This document shows positions 43,532-52,591 of a stretch of 64,000 nucleotides of DNA, one piece after another. The notes beneath the pieces were generated by a model, which was not told where the DNA came from, did not search any database, and saw nothing but the letters and a program-made list of their open reading frames with translations. Within the stretch, counting starts at the first letter, position 1; each line of letters starts with the position of its first letter. Source of the DNA: Sphingomonas sp. PsM26 (GTDB taxonomy: Bacteria > Pseudomonadota > Alphaproteobacteria > Sphingomonadales > Sphingomonadaceae); contig JARUXA010000001.1 in the NCBI GenBank assembly GCA_030433805.1, positions 62,001-126,000 of the forward strand, read 5' to 3'. A program made the translations under genes and the position numbers.

Positions 43532-45865
43532 TCAGACCGGATGCCCATCCCGGTCGCGCAGCACTTCGCGCCGTCCGACATGATCGGGCCGGCTGACCAC
43601 GCCGTCCTTCTCCATCCGTTCGATCAGCCGTGCGGCGTTGTTATACCCCACGCGCAACTGCCGCTGGACCCACGAGGTCGACGCCTTCTGGCTCTCGCAC
43701 ACCAATTGCACCGCGGCGCGATATTGCTGGTCTTCCTTGCTGTCCTCGCCGGTCGGCGCGCCGTCGAGCGCGAAGCTCTCCTCGGGTTCCTCGGTGACGG
43801 ACTGGATGTAATCGGGCTGCCCCTGCGCGCGCCAGTGATCCGCGACCGCGCGGACTTCGTCGTCCGACACGAACGGCCCGTGGACACGGACGATGCCCTT
43901 GCCGCCGGGCATGTAGAGCATGTCGCCCTTGCCGAGCAGTTGCTCCGCGCCCTGTTCGCCGAGGATGGTACGCGAATCGATCTTCGACGTGACGTGGAAG
44001 CTGATTCGCGTCGGCAAATTCGCCTTGATCACGCCGGTGATGACGTCGACCGACGGACGCTGCGTCGCCATGATGAGATGGATGCCGGCCGCGCGTGCCT
44101 TTTGCGCCAATCGCTGGATCAGGAATTCGACTTCCTTGCCCGCGGTCATCATCAGATCGGCCAACTCGTCGACGATCACGACGATCTGCGGCAGCACCTG
44201 ATAATCGAGCGTCTCTTCCTCGTAGATCGGCTGGCCGGTCTCGGAATAGCCGCACTGCACCTTGCGCCCGAGCGGCTGGCCCTTGGCCTTGGCAGTCTTC
44301 ACCTTCTCGTTGAAGCTCGCGAGGCTGCGCACCCCCATCGACGACATCTGCCGATATCGATCCTCCATCTGCTCGACCGCCCATTTGAGCGCGCGAACCG
44401 CCTTGGCGGGATCGGTCACGACCGGGGAGAGCAAATGCGGAATGTCGTCATACATGCTCAATTCGAGCATCTTGGGATCGATCATGATCATTTTGCATTG
44501 ATCGGGCTTCAACCGGTACAGCAGCGACAGGATCATGCAGTTGAGCCCGACCGACTTGCCCGAGCCGGTGGTGCCCGCGACGAGCAGATGCGGCATCGGC
44601 GCGAGATCCGCGATGACGGGATCGCCCGCGATATTCTTGCCGAGCACCAGCGGGAGCGAGGCGGACTGATCCTCGAACGTCTGCGACCCGATCAGCTCGT
44701 GCAGGCCGACCATCTCGCGGCGCACGTTCGGGAGCTCGATCCCGATCACGGTGCGCCCGGGAATCGTCGCAACGCGCGCCGACACCGCGGACATGTTGCG
44801 CGCGATATCGTCGGCGAGCTGGATCACGCGGCTCGCCTTGATCCCGCTCGCGGGTTCGAGTTCGTACATCGTGACGACTGGACCGGGCCGCACGTTGATG
44901 ATCGAACCCTTGACGTGGAAATCGTCGAGCACGGTCTCGAGCAGCCGCGCATTGCGTTCGAGCGCGGCCTTGTCGATCTGCCCACCCGGTGCCGGCGGCG
45001 TCGGGATCAGCAGGTCGAGCGGCGGAAGCTGCGTGTTGTCGCCGAGATCGAGCGAGGTCTGTTGCGTCCGCGGGCGTGGCGGCGATTGTGCGACCTGCCG
45101 GTCCGAGATGACCGGGCCGGGGCGCGGATCGGGCGCGGCAATCGCGCGCGGCATCGACACTTTCCGGGTCGGTTTGGCGTCATCATCGACCGAATCCTGC
45201 ACGAAATCGTCGTCAAACACGTTGGTTTCTGCTCGATTCCGGCGCGTTTCGCCCAGCCGTTTGGCGATCCGCGGGATGCGGAGCGTCCGCTCGGCCATGT
45301 CGATCGTGAAGCTATACGCCCACAACACCAGCGCGGCGATCCCGAACGCCGTCGCGATTCCGCGCGTCGTCCACCGGATCGCGACCGGATCACCGAGCAG
45401 ACCGATCGCGAGTCGTACCAGATTGGACAAGGCCAATCCGAACACGCCGCCATACCCGGCTGGCAACCAGGCGACCGCCGCACCCGAGACCAGCGCGAAG
45501 GTCGTCCCCGCCAGCAACGTGCCGCCCACCGACGTCAGCAGCATCCGCCGCCAGCGCCCGACCGGCACGTCGCGCCAAAGTCTGAGCGCAATCAACAGGA
45601 TAGTCGGCAGCAGCAGGACAACAGCAGGTCCGAAAATCCAAAAGGCCGCGTCGGCAACGAGCGCACCGGGACGCCCGAGCCAGTTGTGCGCGGGTCCCGC
45701 CGAGGCGGTGTTGAGCGACGGATCGCTCGCATGATAGCTCGCGACGACGATCACCATCAGCACGACGAGCGTCAGCAGCGTGAACGCGCCGAGCAGCGCG
45801 CCGCTGCGCACGGCGCCTGCCTTGACCGTCTCACGCCAGAGCGGTGGCTGCGCTTGGCTCGCCAT
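43532..45865 (-). CDS. ftsK: DNA translocase FtsK
   Basis: A 777-residue septal DNA pump for chromosome dimer resolution and terminus segregation. Four hydrophobic helices occupy about 25-190, then a short linker. The motor has Walker A GTTGSGKSVGLNCM, Walker B QIVVIVDELADLMM and ATQRPSVDVITGVIKAN. The C-terminal gamma winged helix (about 710-777), ASTSWVQRQLRVGYNNAARLIERME, reads KOPS. The start ATG at 45865 fits. It diverges from the UbiH-type gene. Confidence 0.97.
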   Translation of the reverse strand: MASQAQPPLWRETVKAGAVRSGALLGAFTLLTLVVLMVIVVASYHASDPSLNTASAGPAHNWLGRPGALVADAAFWIFGPAVVLLLPTILLIALRLWRDVPVGRWRRMLLTSVGGTLLAGTTFALVSGAAVAWLPAGYGGVFGLALSNLVRLAIGLLGDPVAIRWTTRGIATAFGIAALVLWAYSFTIDMAERTLRIPRIAKRLGETRRNRAETNVFDDDFVQDSVDDDAKPTRKVSMPRAIAAPDPRPGPVISDRQVAQSPPRPRTQQTSLDLGDNTQLPPLDLLIPTPPAPGGQIDKAALERNARLLETVLDDFHVKGSIINVRPGPVVTMYELEPASGIKASRVIQLADDIARNMSAVSARVATIPGRTVIGIELPNVRREMVGLHELIGSQTFEDQSASLPLVLGKNIAGDPVIADLAPMPHLLVAGTTGSGKSVGLNCMILSLLYRLKPDQCKMIMIDPKMLELSMYDDIPHLLSPVVTDPAKAVRALKWAVEQMEDRYRQMSSMGVRSLASFNEKVKTAKAKGQPLGRKVQCGYSETGQPIYEEETLDYQVLPQIVVIVDELADLMMTAGKEVEFLIQRLAQKARAAGIHLIMATQRPSVDVITGVIKANLPTRISFHVTSKIDSRTILGEQGAEQLLGKGDMLYMPGGKGIVRVHGPFVSDDEVRAVADHWRAQGQPDYIQSVTEEPEESFALDGAPTGEDSKEDQQYRAAVQLVCESQKASTSWVQRQLRVGYNNAARLIERMEKDGVVSRPDHVGRREVLRDRDGHPV

Positions 45866-45978
45866 GAAATGTCTTCCCGATGTTCGCTGTCTGTGCCCGC
45901 GGAATCATCGCCTTCTCACGCGGTCGCGTCAAGTTTTCCGCGATTGGCAGCGTCGTGCGAGAGGCTTACAGACGGGGC

Positions 45979-47196
45979 ATGGATACAGCAGACGTCATCA
46001 TTCTCGGCGGCGGACTCGTCGGCAGCGCGCTCGCAGTGGCGCTCGATGCGCACCAAATGTCGGCGATCGTCATCGATATCGCGGACCCCGAGGTCATCCT
46101 TGCGGCAGGGTTCGACGGGCGCGCCTCGGCGATCGCGGGGGCACCGTGGCGGATGCTTGGCGCGATCGGCGTGGCGGAAAAGCTCGCGGCAATCGCGTGT
46201 CCGATCAAGGGGATCCGGGTGAGCGACGGGCTGGAGCCCGGTGCGCTCGATTTCGAACCCGATTCGGATGAGGAGGCGCTTGGCCACATGGTCGAGAACC
46301 GCCGGCTGCGCGCCGCGCTGTTCGAGGCGGCATCGGCGGCGAAGAACGTCGACGTGCGGATGAAGACACGCGCGGTGTCGGTCGATCGCGCAGCCTCGGG
46401 CGTCACCGTGACGCTCGATTCGGGCGCGGTGATTCGCGCGGCGCTGCTGATCGCGGCGGAAGGGCGCAATTCGCCGACGCGCGAGGCGGCCGGGCTCAAC
46501 GTCGCGCGCTGGACGTATGACAACGCTGCGATCGTCACGTCGCTGCATCACGAACATTCCCACGAAAACATCGCGTTCGAGATCTTCTATCCCGACGGCC
46601 CGTTCGCGATCCTGCCGCTCAACGACGACGAGCAGGGGCATCGCTCGTGCATCGTCTGGTCGGTGACGCGCGATCAGGCACCGGGAATGATGAAGCTGTC
46701 GGATCGCGGCTGGCTCGCCGAGGCGGACAAGCGAATCGGTGGGTTCCTTGGCAAGCTCGGGCCTCTGGGCGCGCGGTCGAGCTATCCGCTCGGCTTCCAT
46801 CATGCGGCGAAGATCGTGTCGGACCGGCTCGCGCTGGTGGGTGATGCGGCGCACGGAATCCATCCGATCGCGGGGCAGGGGGTCAACGTCGGCTTCCGCG
46901 ATGTCGCGACGCTGGTCGAGGTGCTGGTCGAGGGGAAGCGGACCGGGCTCGACCTCGGCGATCCCGCGCTGCTCGCACGCTATGACCGGTGGCGCAGCCT
47001 CGATACGTTGATGGTCTCAGTGGCGACCGACGGGCTGACGCGGCTGTTCGGCGTCAAGGGCAAGACCGCCAATGCGGTGCGCCGCTTCGGGCTGTCCGCG
47101 GTGCAGATGATGCCGCCGCTCAAGCGCCGTTTCATTGCGGAAGCGCGCGGCGAGAGCGGGGATGTGCCGAAGTTGTTGCAGGGGATGATGGTTTAA
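45979..47196 (+). CDS. UbiH/UbiF/VisC-family FAD hydroxylase
   Basis: A 405-residue flavin monooxygenase of the ubiquinone-ring hydroxylase group. FAD motif VIILGGGLVGSALAVAL starts at residue 7, the DG-type motif is ALLIAAEGRNSPTR and the second FAD motif LALVGDAAHGIHPIAGQGVNVGFRD is diagnostic. It likely hydroxylates a ubiquinone intermediate with O2 and NADPH; the carbon position (C5, C6 or other) cannot be assigned. The ATG at 45979 follows a GACGGGG site. Confidence 0.9.
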   Translation: MDTADVIILGGGLVGSALAVALDAHQMSAIVIDIADPEVILAAGFDGRASAIAGAPWRMLGAIGVAEKLAAIACPIKGIRVSDGLEPGALDFEPDSDEEALGHMVENRRLRAALFEAASAAKNVDVRMKTRAVSVDRAASGVTVTLDSGAVIRAALLIAAEGRNSPTREAAGLNVARWTYDNAAIVTSLHHEHSHENIAFEIFYPDGPFAILPLNDDEQGHRSCIVWSVTRDQAPGMMKLSDRGWLAEADKRIGGFLGKLGPLGARSSYPLGFHHAAKIVSDRLALVGDAAHGIHPIAGQGVNVGFRDVATLVEVLVEGKRTGLDLGDPALLARYDRWRSLDTLMVSVATDGLTRLFGVKGKTANAVRRFGLSAVQMMPPLKRRFIAEARGESGDVPKLLQGMMV

Positions 47197-47217
47197 GGGG
47201 CGTAGCGTACCCTCCTG

Positions 47218-47293
47218 CCGTTCGTTTCGAGCGACGTCGGGAAACCGTAACACGCGCTGTGCCGGGTTTCTCGACTTCGCTCGAAACGAACGG
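47218..47293. repeat. Inverted repeat (CCGTTCGTTTCGAG family), second copy
   Basis: CCGTTCGTTTCGAG at 47218-47231 pairs with CTCGAAACGAACGG at 47280-47293. It resembles the unit at 40508-40578 and lies between convergent genes. Confidence 0.82.
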
Positions 47294-47333
47294 GGTAGGG
47301 TTATGCCGGACTGATTTCTTGCGTTACCCCAGT

Positions 47334-47403
47334 CCGTTCACCCTGAGCGAAGTCGAAGGGCCAGCGCTGGGCATGGGGCTTCGACTGCGCTCAGCCCGAA
47401 CGG
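47334..47403. repeat. Inverted repeat (TTCGACTTCGCTCAG family), second copy
   Basis: CCCTGAGCGAAGTCGAAG pairs with CTTCGACTGCGCTCAG, with flanking CCGTTC/GAACGG. It sits 40 bases after the previous repeat, in the same convergent gap, and matches the unit at 38517-38590. Confidence 0.78.
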
Positions 47404-47440
47404 TGGTGGGAGGTGTCAGCTATAAGCGGCGACAACGCTG

Positions 47441-48067
47441 CTATTGCAGCGTCACCGAATCCTCGCCGTCGTGGCGCCCGAAGAATTGCATCAGCTGGAT
47501 GATCAGTTCGGCGCGCTCCTCGATCCGCTCGGCCTCGAGCAGCGCCTGTTTCGCCGCGACGTCGAACGGCGCGATCTGCGCGATGCCGTTGACCAACGCC
47601 TCGTCGTCGAGCCGCGTCACCGCGTCCCAATCGACCGCATAGCCCTGCGAATCGGCAAAGGCGCGTGATTCGCTCTCCAGCGCGGCACGCCGCGACAGCG
47701 ACAGCACCTCGGGCGATTCGGGGGAGGCGATCAGCTCCGCTTCGACCTGGCGGAACGCGGTCGTCACCTCGAGTTCGCGCACGATGCGGAACAGCGACAG
47801 CCCCTCGAGGATGAGATTGTACCGCCCGTCCTCGCTCGCCTCGACCTCGGCGATCTTCCCCACGCAACCAATGTCGAACAGCGGCGGCTTGTCGGGCCGT
47901 GCGGGCACATTGGGACGCGGCTGGACCATCCCGATCCGCCGGTCGCGCGCCATCGCGTCCGAGATCATCGCGCGATAGCGCGGCTCGAAGATATGCAGCG
48001 GCAAATGCATCCCCGGGAACAGCAATGCGCCCGGCAGCGGGAAGATCGAGAGGCGGGTGATCGTCAT
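47441..48067 (-). CDS. LON-substrate-binding-domain protein
   Basis: A 208-residue protein made only of the N-terminal substrate-binding domain of Lon protease, with LSIFPLPGALLFPGMHLPLHIFEPRYRAMISDAM at its start. No ATPase or protease part follows. These stand-alone proteins are common in alphaproteobacteria and of unknown role. The ATG at 48067 overlaps the thioredoxin-TPR stop by ATGA, linking two proteostasis genes. Confidence 0.9.
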   Translation of the reverse strand: MTITRLSIFPLPGALLFPGMHLPLHIFEPRYRAMISDAMARDRRIGMVQPRPNVPARPDKPPLFDIGCVGKIAEVEASEDGRYNLILEGLSLFRIVRELEVTTAFRQVEAELIASPESPEVLSLSRRAALESESRAFADSQGYAVDWDAVTRLDDEALVNGIAQIAPFDVAAKQALLEAERIEERAELIIQLMQFFGRHDGEDSVTLQ

Positions 48068-48987
48068 CCGAAAAGGATCGCGGAAAGCTTGCGGCGCTGC
48101 GCCGACACCCACGGGTCCTCGAGCCCGACCACCTCGAACAGCTTGAGCAACTGCCCGCGCGCCGCGCCTTCGTTCCAGGCGCGATCCTCGGCGATCATCG
48201 CGAGCAGCGTCGTCGCGGCGGCATCACGGTCGCCCGCCGCCATCTGGCCGTTGGCGAGCGCGAATCGCTTGTCGAAATCTTGCGGGTTGGCAGCAACTTC
48301 CGCGGCGAGCCCGGCAAGGTCATCGACCGGGGGTGCATCCTGCGCCAGCGCCAGCGCGGCGCGGGCGCGTTCGATCTCGGGGTGCTTGGCGGTGTCCTCA
48401 GGCATCGCCGCGAGGTGCTCCTGCGCCGCCTCGAGCTCGCCTGCGGCCACCAGCGCGCGGACGAAGCCCGCGTTGACTGCGGGGTGATCGGGCGCGACCT
48501 CGGCGATCTGGCGGAAGATTCCGGCGGCGCGATCGGCATCGCCCTCGGCGAGCGCTTCCTCGCCCATGGCGATCAGCGGCTCGATCTCGGCTTCGCCCTG
48601 TGTGGCTTCAGATTCGAGCGGCAATTGCTTGAGCAACTGGTCGAGCATCGTCTTCAACGCCGATTCGGTGCGTGCCGGGGTAAGGTCGGCGACGAGCTGC
48701 CCCTGGAACATCGCATAGACGGTCGGGATCGACTTGATCTGGAATTGCGCGGCGATGAACTGGTTCTTGTCGGTATCGACCTTGGCGAGCACCACGCCCT
48801 TGTCGGCATAAGCGGCGGCGACCTTTTCGAGCACCGGGGTCAGCGCCTTGCACGGCCCGCACCACTCCGCCCAGAAATCGATGATCACCAATTTGGTCAT
48901 CGACGGTTCGACCACGTCGCGACGGAAGGCCTCCACCGCGTCGCGTTCGGCTGCGCTCATTCCCAGGGTCGCCAAGAGATGCTCCAA
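48064..48987 (-). CDS. Thioredoxin-TPR co-chaperone (CnoX/YbbN-like)
   Basis: A 307-residue protein with an N-terminal thioredoxin domain (about 20-125) and a helical TPR-like C-terminus (about 130-300). The redox motif is CGPC (Cys43, Cys46), not the SxxC form of E. coli CnoX, so it may reduce disulfides as well as hold clients. The start is a TTG at 48987 or an ATG at 48960 (residue 10); neither has a strong ribosome site. Confidence 0.88.
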   Translation of the reverse strand: MEHLLATLGMSAAERDAVEAFRRDVVEPSMTKLVIIDFWAEWCGPCKALTPVLEKVAAAYADKGVVLAKVDTDKNQFIAAQFQIKSIPTVYAMFQGQLVADLTPARTESALKTMLDQLLKQLPLESEATQGEAEIEPLIAMGEEALAEGDADRAAGIFRQIAEVAPDHPAVNAGFVRALVAAGELEAAQEHLAAMPEDTAKHPEIERARAALALAQDAPPVDDLAGLAAEVAANPQDFDKRFALANGQMAAGDRDAAATTLLAMIAEDRAWNEGAARGQLLKLFEVVGLEDPWVSAQRRKLSAILFG

Positions 48988-49139
48988 TTCGTTTCGATCG
49001 TTGCGTCTTATGTGGGGGCGGGGGCCGACAAGCCAACCCTTTTCATCAAAGTGCGAAAAGAGGCTTGCCGACCCCCCGACCCGGTGTTAGAGGCCGCCCC
49101 CTACCCGCCGGGCTCCACAGTCCGGCACATGGCGCCAGA

Positions 49140-49214
49140 GCGGGCGTAGCTCAGGGGTAGAGCACAACCTTGCCAAGGTTGGGGTCGAGGGTTCGAATCC
49201 CTTCGCCCGCTCCA
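49140..49214 (+). tRNA. tRNA-Gly (anticodon GCC)
   Basis: Acceptor stem GCGGGCG (49140-49146) pairs with CGCCCGC (49204-49210); discriminator T and an encoded CCA follow (49212-49214). The anticodon stem CAACC/GGTTG holds loop TTGCCAA with anticodon GCC. D arm AGCTCAGGGGTAGAGC and T arm GGGTTCGAATCCC are standard. Confidence 0.97.
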
Positions 49215-49358
49215 GTCACTTTCCGAACAGATATAATAACGGCGTAAGCCGACCCAGCCGTAAGGCCGGGCTGCTGTCGCGACGTTTTGCTGCAGGATGG
49301 GGTATGCGATGCACTCTTCGCCACCACGCACTTCTCACACAGCCCGGCAACTGTCGGC

Positions 49359-50006
49359 ATGACGTCGCGATTCACCCGTCGACAGGCGTGGCAGCTCGGC
49401 GCGGTCCTGCTCGGCGGCTTCGTGGTCGGGCGCGGGGCACATTGGCTCACGCCGGTCGGGCGGGACATCGGTCGTTCCGATACCGTCGCCGCGATCCTCG
49501 ACGGGACCGATTCGCCGCGATTCGGCCCGCGCGATGCCACACTGCGGCTCGCGGTGTTCAGCGACTATCGTTGCCCTGCCTGCCGGCAGGCGTTTCCCGC
49601 GCTGGAAAACGCGATTCGCGCGGATGGCGCGGTACAGGTGATCTCCAAGGACTGGCCGATCTTCGGCGCTGCATCGGAGCGGGCTGCGCAGGTCGCGCTC
49701 GCGAGTGCGGCGCAGGGGATCTACCCGGCGGTTCACCATGCGCTGATGACGGACGACCGGGGGATCGACGATGCGATGCTGGAGGACGTCGTTACCGCGG
49801 CAGGCGGCGACTGGGCGCGGGTGACGTCTGACCTGCGCGTGCTGGGCGACGTGATTACCGAACGGCTGCGCAGCAACGGCCGCGAGGCGCTGTCGGTCGG
49901 GCTGACGGGGACGCCGGGGTATCTCGCCGGGCCCATCCTTCAGCTCGGCGCGCTCGGCGCGGGCGGGTTCGCCCGGCTGTTCGCCCACGCCCGCGCGGCA
50001 CCGTGA
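49359..50006 (+). CDS. DsbA-family thiol-disulfide oxidoreductase
   Basis: A 215-residue thioredoxin-fold protein with one N-terminal hydrophobic helix (about 12-24), so it is anchored or exported. The active site is FSDYRCPACRQAFP (Cys72, Cys75) with a cis-Pro in GTPGYLAGP. It resembles the periplasmic DsbA/ScsC-type oxidases. A nearby partner DsbB is not present. The ATG at 49359 is chosen; it follows the tRNA-Gly by 144 bases. Confidence 0.88.
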   Translation: MTSRFTRRQAWQLGAVLLGGFVVGRGAHWLTPVGRDIGRSDTVAAILDGTDSPRFGPRDATLRLAVFSDYRCPACRQAFPALENAIRADGAVQVISKDWPIFGAASERAAQVALASAAQGIYPAVHHALMTDDRGIDDAMLEDVVTAAGGDWARVTSDLRVLGDVITERLRSNGREALSVGLTGTPGYLAGPILQLGALGAGGFARLFAHARAAP

Positions 50007-50033
50007 CGGTTCCGCGCGGGGTCAGCGCCCTAT

Positions 50034-50843
50034 TTATCGCTTGGGTTTGACGAACCGGATCGTCATCCGGTCGCTTTCGCCGATCGCGGCGTATTTCGCG
50101 CGATCGACGTCCTTAAGCGCATAGGACGGCGGCAGCGTCCAGACGCCATCGGGATAGTCCGCGGTATCCTTGGGGTTGGCGTTGACCTCGGACATGCCCG
50201 CGACCTCGAATCCAGCCTTGCGCGCGAACCCGACGACGCTCGAGACCTTCATATAGCCGCTCTTCTCCTCCGCCGCGGCGTCGCGCGCCTCGGGCAGGCG
50301 GTGCTCGACGATTCCGAGCGTCCCGCCGGGCTTGAGCATCCGGAACATCTCGGCGAACGCGGCTTGCGTGCGGTCGACGCCCGAGAAGCGGAGGTTGTGG
50401 ATGTTGCGGAAGGTCAGCACGACGTCGGCACTGCCCGCGGGGACGGACGGCTCGCCAGCTGCTGCGGGGAAGGCGGCAAGCTTGACCTTGCCGTAGAGGG
50501 CAGGGTTGGTCGTCTGTAGCGTCTTTACCGCGTTGAGGCCCTTCGCCATGCCGCCTGCCGCATAATAGGTCCCGCGCGTGGCGAGATAAGGCGCGAGGAT
50601 TTCGGTATACCAGCCGCTGCCGGGAATCAGCTCGACCACCGTATCGGTCGGCTTCACGCCAAAGAAGGCCAACGTCTCGGCGGGATGCCGATACCGGTCG
50701 CGCGCCACGTTCGCCGGAGTCCGCGTGGTGGCGGCAATCGCCTTGGCCAGCGCCGGATCTGGTCGTGGTGCCTGGCCGATGGCGACGCCGGCCACGGCAA
50801 GGGTGGCGGTCATGGCACCAAGGATCGCAAACATCGGACGCAC
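50034..50843 (-). CDS. Exported class I methyltransferase-like protein (COG4798 type)
   Basis: A 269-residue protein with a signal peptide (MRPMFAILGAMTATLAVAGV, cut near GQA). The mature part has a Rossmann core: VVELIPGSGWYTEILAP, LTFRNIHNLRF and a FRMLKPGGTLGIVEH helix, as in predicted methyltransferases of COG4798. How SAM would reach the periplasm is unclear. It converges on the DsbA-like gene, 27 bases away. Confidence 0.85.
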   Translation of the reverse strand: MRPMFAILGAMTATLAVAGVAIGQAPRPDPALAKAIAATTRTPANVARDRYRHPAETLAFFGVKPTDTVVELIPGSGWYTEILAPYLATRGTYYAAGGMAKGLNAVKTLQTTNPALYGKVKLAAFPAAAGEPSVPAGSADVVLTFRNIHNLRFSGVDRTQAAFAEMFRMLKPGGTLGIVEHRLPEARDAAAEEKSGYMKVSSVVGFARKAGFEVAGMSEVNANPKDTADYPDGVWTLPPSYALKDVDRAKYAAIGESDRMTIRFVKPKR

Positions 50844-50984
50844 GGCACATCTCCCTAAAAACCGTCGCTACCGACTGGTTGGTGCTGTTGTGCAGGGCGA
50901 TTCGGTGCGACGCAAGCGGCGGCGTGCGCGATCATTTTGGGTCGGACGGCATGAACGGACCGGCGTGCGCCGCGTTGGGCTCGG

Positions 50985-52061
50985 GTGACTTCTCTCCCCT
51001 CCGAACGCAACACTGCGTACTGGCGCCCCCGGCGCCTCCTCATCACGCGATCCGCGCGCGCCTGGGACCACGGCGTCGCGATCGCGCAGCGGGCCGCGGA
51101 GCAGGGCGTGCCGGTGATCGAACTGCCCAACGACCGGGTCGTCTGGGCCCAGCCCGAGGATCCGCGCGCCGCCTATGCCGAGGCGAAGGCCACGCTGGCT
51201 GTCGTTGTCGCGCCGCCGTCGAAGCTCAAGCTAGAACCGATCGCGCCGAGCGCGGACTGGCGCGTCGACCTGGCGGCGGGATGTCCGGCGCATTGCAGCT
51301 ATTGTTATCTCGCGGGCTCGCTCAAGGGCCCGCCGATTACGCGCGCTTATGCCAATCTCGACGAGATCCTCGGCGTGCTACCCAGCTATATGGACAAGGG
51401 CACGATCACTTCGCGCTCGGCGACGCGGGTGCATGAGGGCACTACGTTCGAGGCGTCCTGTTACACCGATCCGCTGGGGATCGAGCCGATCACCGGGTCG
51501 CTGTCGCGGATGATCGAATGGTTCGGCCGGTCGGATGCGGATACGCAGTTGCGCTTCACCTCCAAGTTCGCGGATGTCGCGCCGCTGCTCGCGCTCGACC
51601 ACAATGGGCGAACGCGGATGCGCGCGTCGATCAATCCAAAACGCTATGCCCGGTTCGAGGGCGGCACCGCGCCGGTCGCGTTGCGGCTGGCGGCGCTGCG
51701 GCAGATGGCGGACGCAGGATATCCCGTTGGCCTGACCATCGCGCCGATCATCGCGGCGGACGGTTGGGAGGAGGCGTACGGCACGCTGATCGACGACGCG
51801 GCGGCGCTGCTCGGCGATGTGCCCGACCTTACGATCGAACTGATCACGCACCGTTTCACGACCGGATCGAAGGCGGTGCTCGACAGCTGGTATCCCGGCT
51901 CCGCGCTCGACATGACCGACGCCGACCGGATGACCAAGCGCACCAAATTCGGCACAGAAAAGCAGGTGTACGACACCGCGACGATGCAGCGCCTGCGCGG
52001 CTGGTTTACCGAGACGATCGCGCGGACGCTGCCCTTGGCGCGCGTGCTGTACTGGACATGA
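50985..52061 (+). CDS. Spore photoproduct lyase family radical SAM protein
   Basis: A 358-residue radical SAM enzyme of the SPL family. The iron-sulfur cluster motif CPAHCSYCYL gives Cys100, 104 and 107 (CxxxCxxC). Later segments, EASCYTDPLGIEP and LRFTSKFADV, match SPL. In spore formers SPL reverses the UV lesion 5-thyminyl-5,6-dihydrothymine; the proton-donating Cys cannot be placed by eye. The apparent start is GTG at 50985. Its stop overlaps the phosphoesterase start by ATGA. Confidence 0.88.
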   Translation: MTSLPSERNTAYWRPRRLLITRSARAWDHGVAIAQRAAEQGVPVIELPNDRVVWAQPEDPRAAYAEAKATLAVVVAPPSKLKLEPIAPSADWRVDLAAGCPAHCSYCYLAGSLKGPPITRAYANLDEILGVLPSYMDKGTITSRSATRVHEGTTFEASCYTDPLGIEPITGSLSRMIEWFGRSDADTQLRFTSKFADVAPLLALDHNGRTRMRASINPKRYARFEGGTAPVALRLAALRQMADAGYPVGLTIAPIIAADGWEEAYGTLIDDAAALLGDVPDLTIELITHRFTTGSKAVLDSWYPGSALDMTDADRMTKRTKFGTEKQVYDTATMQRLRGWFTETIARTLPLARVLYWT

Positions 52062-52543
52062 CCGTCTTCTTCACCGCGGACACGCATTTCGGCGACCACC
52101 GCACGATCAACATCCAGCGCCGCCCCTTCGCCGATGTCGCGACGATGGATGCGGCGTTGATCGCCGGGTGGAACGCGGTGGTCGGGCCGGAGGACTTGGT
52201 ATGGCACCTCGGCGACGTCGCGCGGCGTCCGGCGGCGGTGGCCGATCTGCTCGCGCGGCTCAACGGGCGCAAGCATCTGCTCCGCGGCAACAACGATCCC
52301 GATGCGACGCTTGCCGCGGAGGGCTGGGCAAGCGTCGGCGATTATGCGGAGATCACGGTGGAGGAGCGCAACCTCGTTCTGTGTCACTACCCCTTCCGGT
52401 CGTGGAACGGGCAGCATCGCGGCGCGATCAACCTCCACGGGCACAGCCACGGCCGGCTCAAGCCGATGCCGCGGCAATATGACGTCGGGGTCGATCCCAA
52501 CGAGTTCGCGCCGGTTCGGCTGGCGCAATTGCTCGGCGCGTGA
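52058..52543 (+). CDS. Small calcineurin-type metallophosphoesterase
   Basis: A 161-residue phosphoesterase with the complete binuclear-metal motifs: ADTHFGDH (Asp8, His10), LVWHLGDV, GNNDPD, LCHYPF and LHGHSHG. The size fits small YfcE-like phosphatases. Its ATG overlaps the SPL-like stop, so a role in nucleotide or DNA end processing alongside it is possible but unproven. Confidence 0.9.
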   Translation: MTVFFTADTHFGDHRTINIQRRPFADVATMDAALIAGWNAVVGPEDLVWHLGDVARRPAAVADLLARLNGRKHLLRGNNDPDATLAAEGWASVGDYAEITVEERNLVLCHYPFRSWNGQHRGAINLHGHSHGRLKPMPRQYDVGVDPNEFAPVRLAQLLGA

Positions 52544-52591
52544 CGGCGGAGACGGTTCCTAACCTCTGCCGGGTCGGTTAGCGTGGCCGGC

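Noticed and set aside
43541..46222. An 893-codon open frame on the plus strand
   Set aside because: It is antisense to ftsK, rich in Arg/His/Asp, has no recognisable domain and arises from high GC at third positions.
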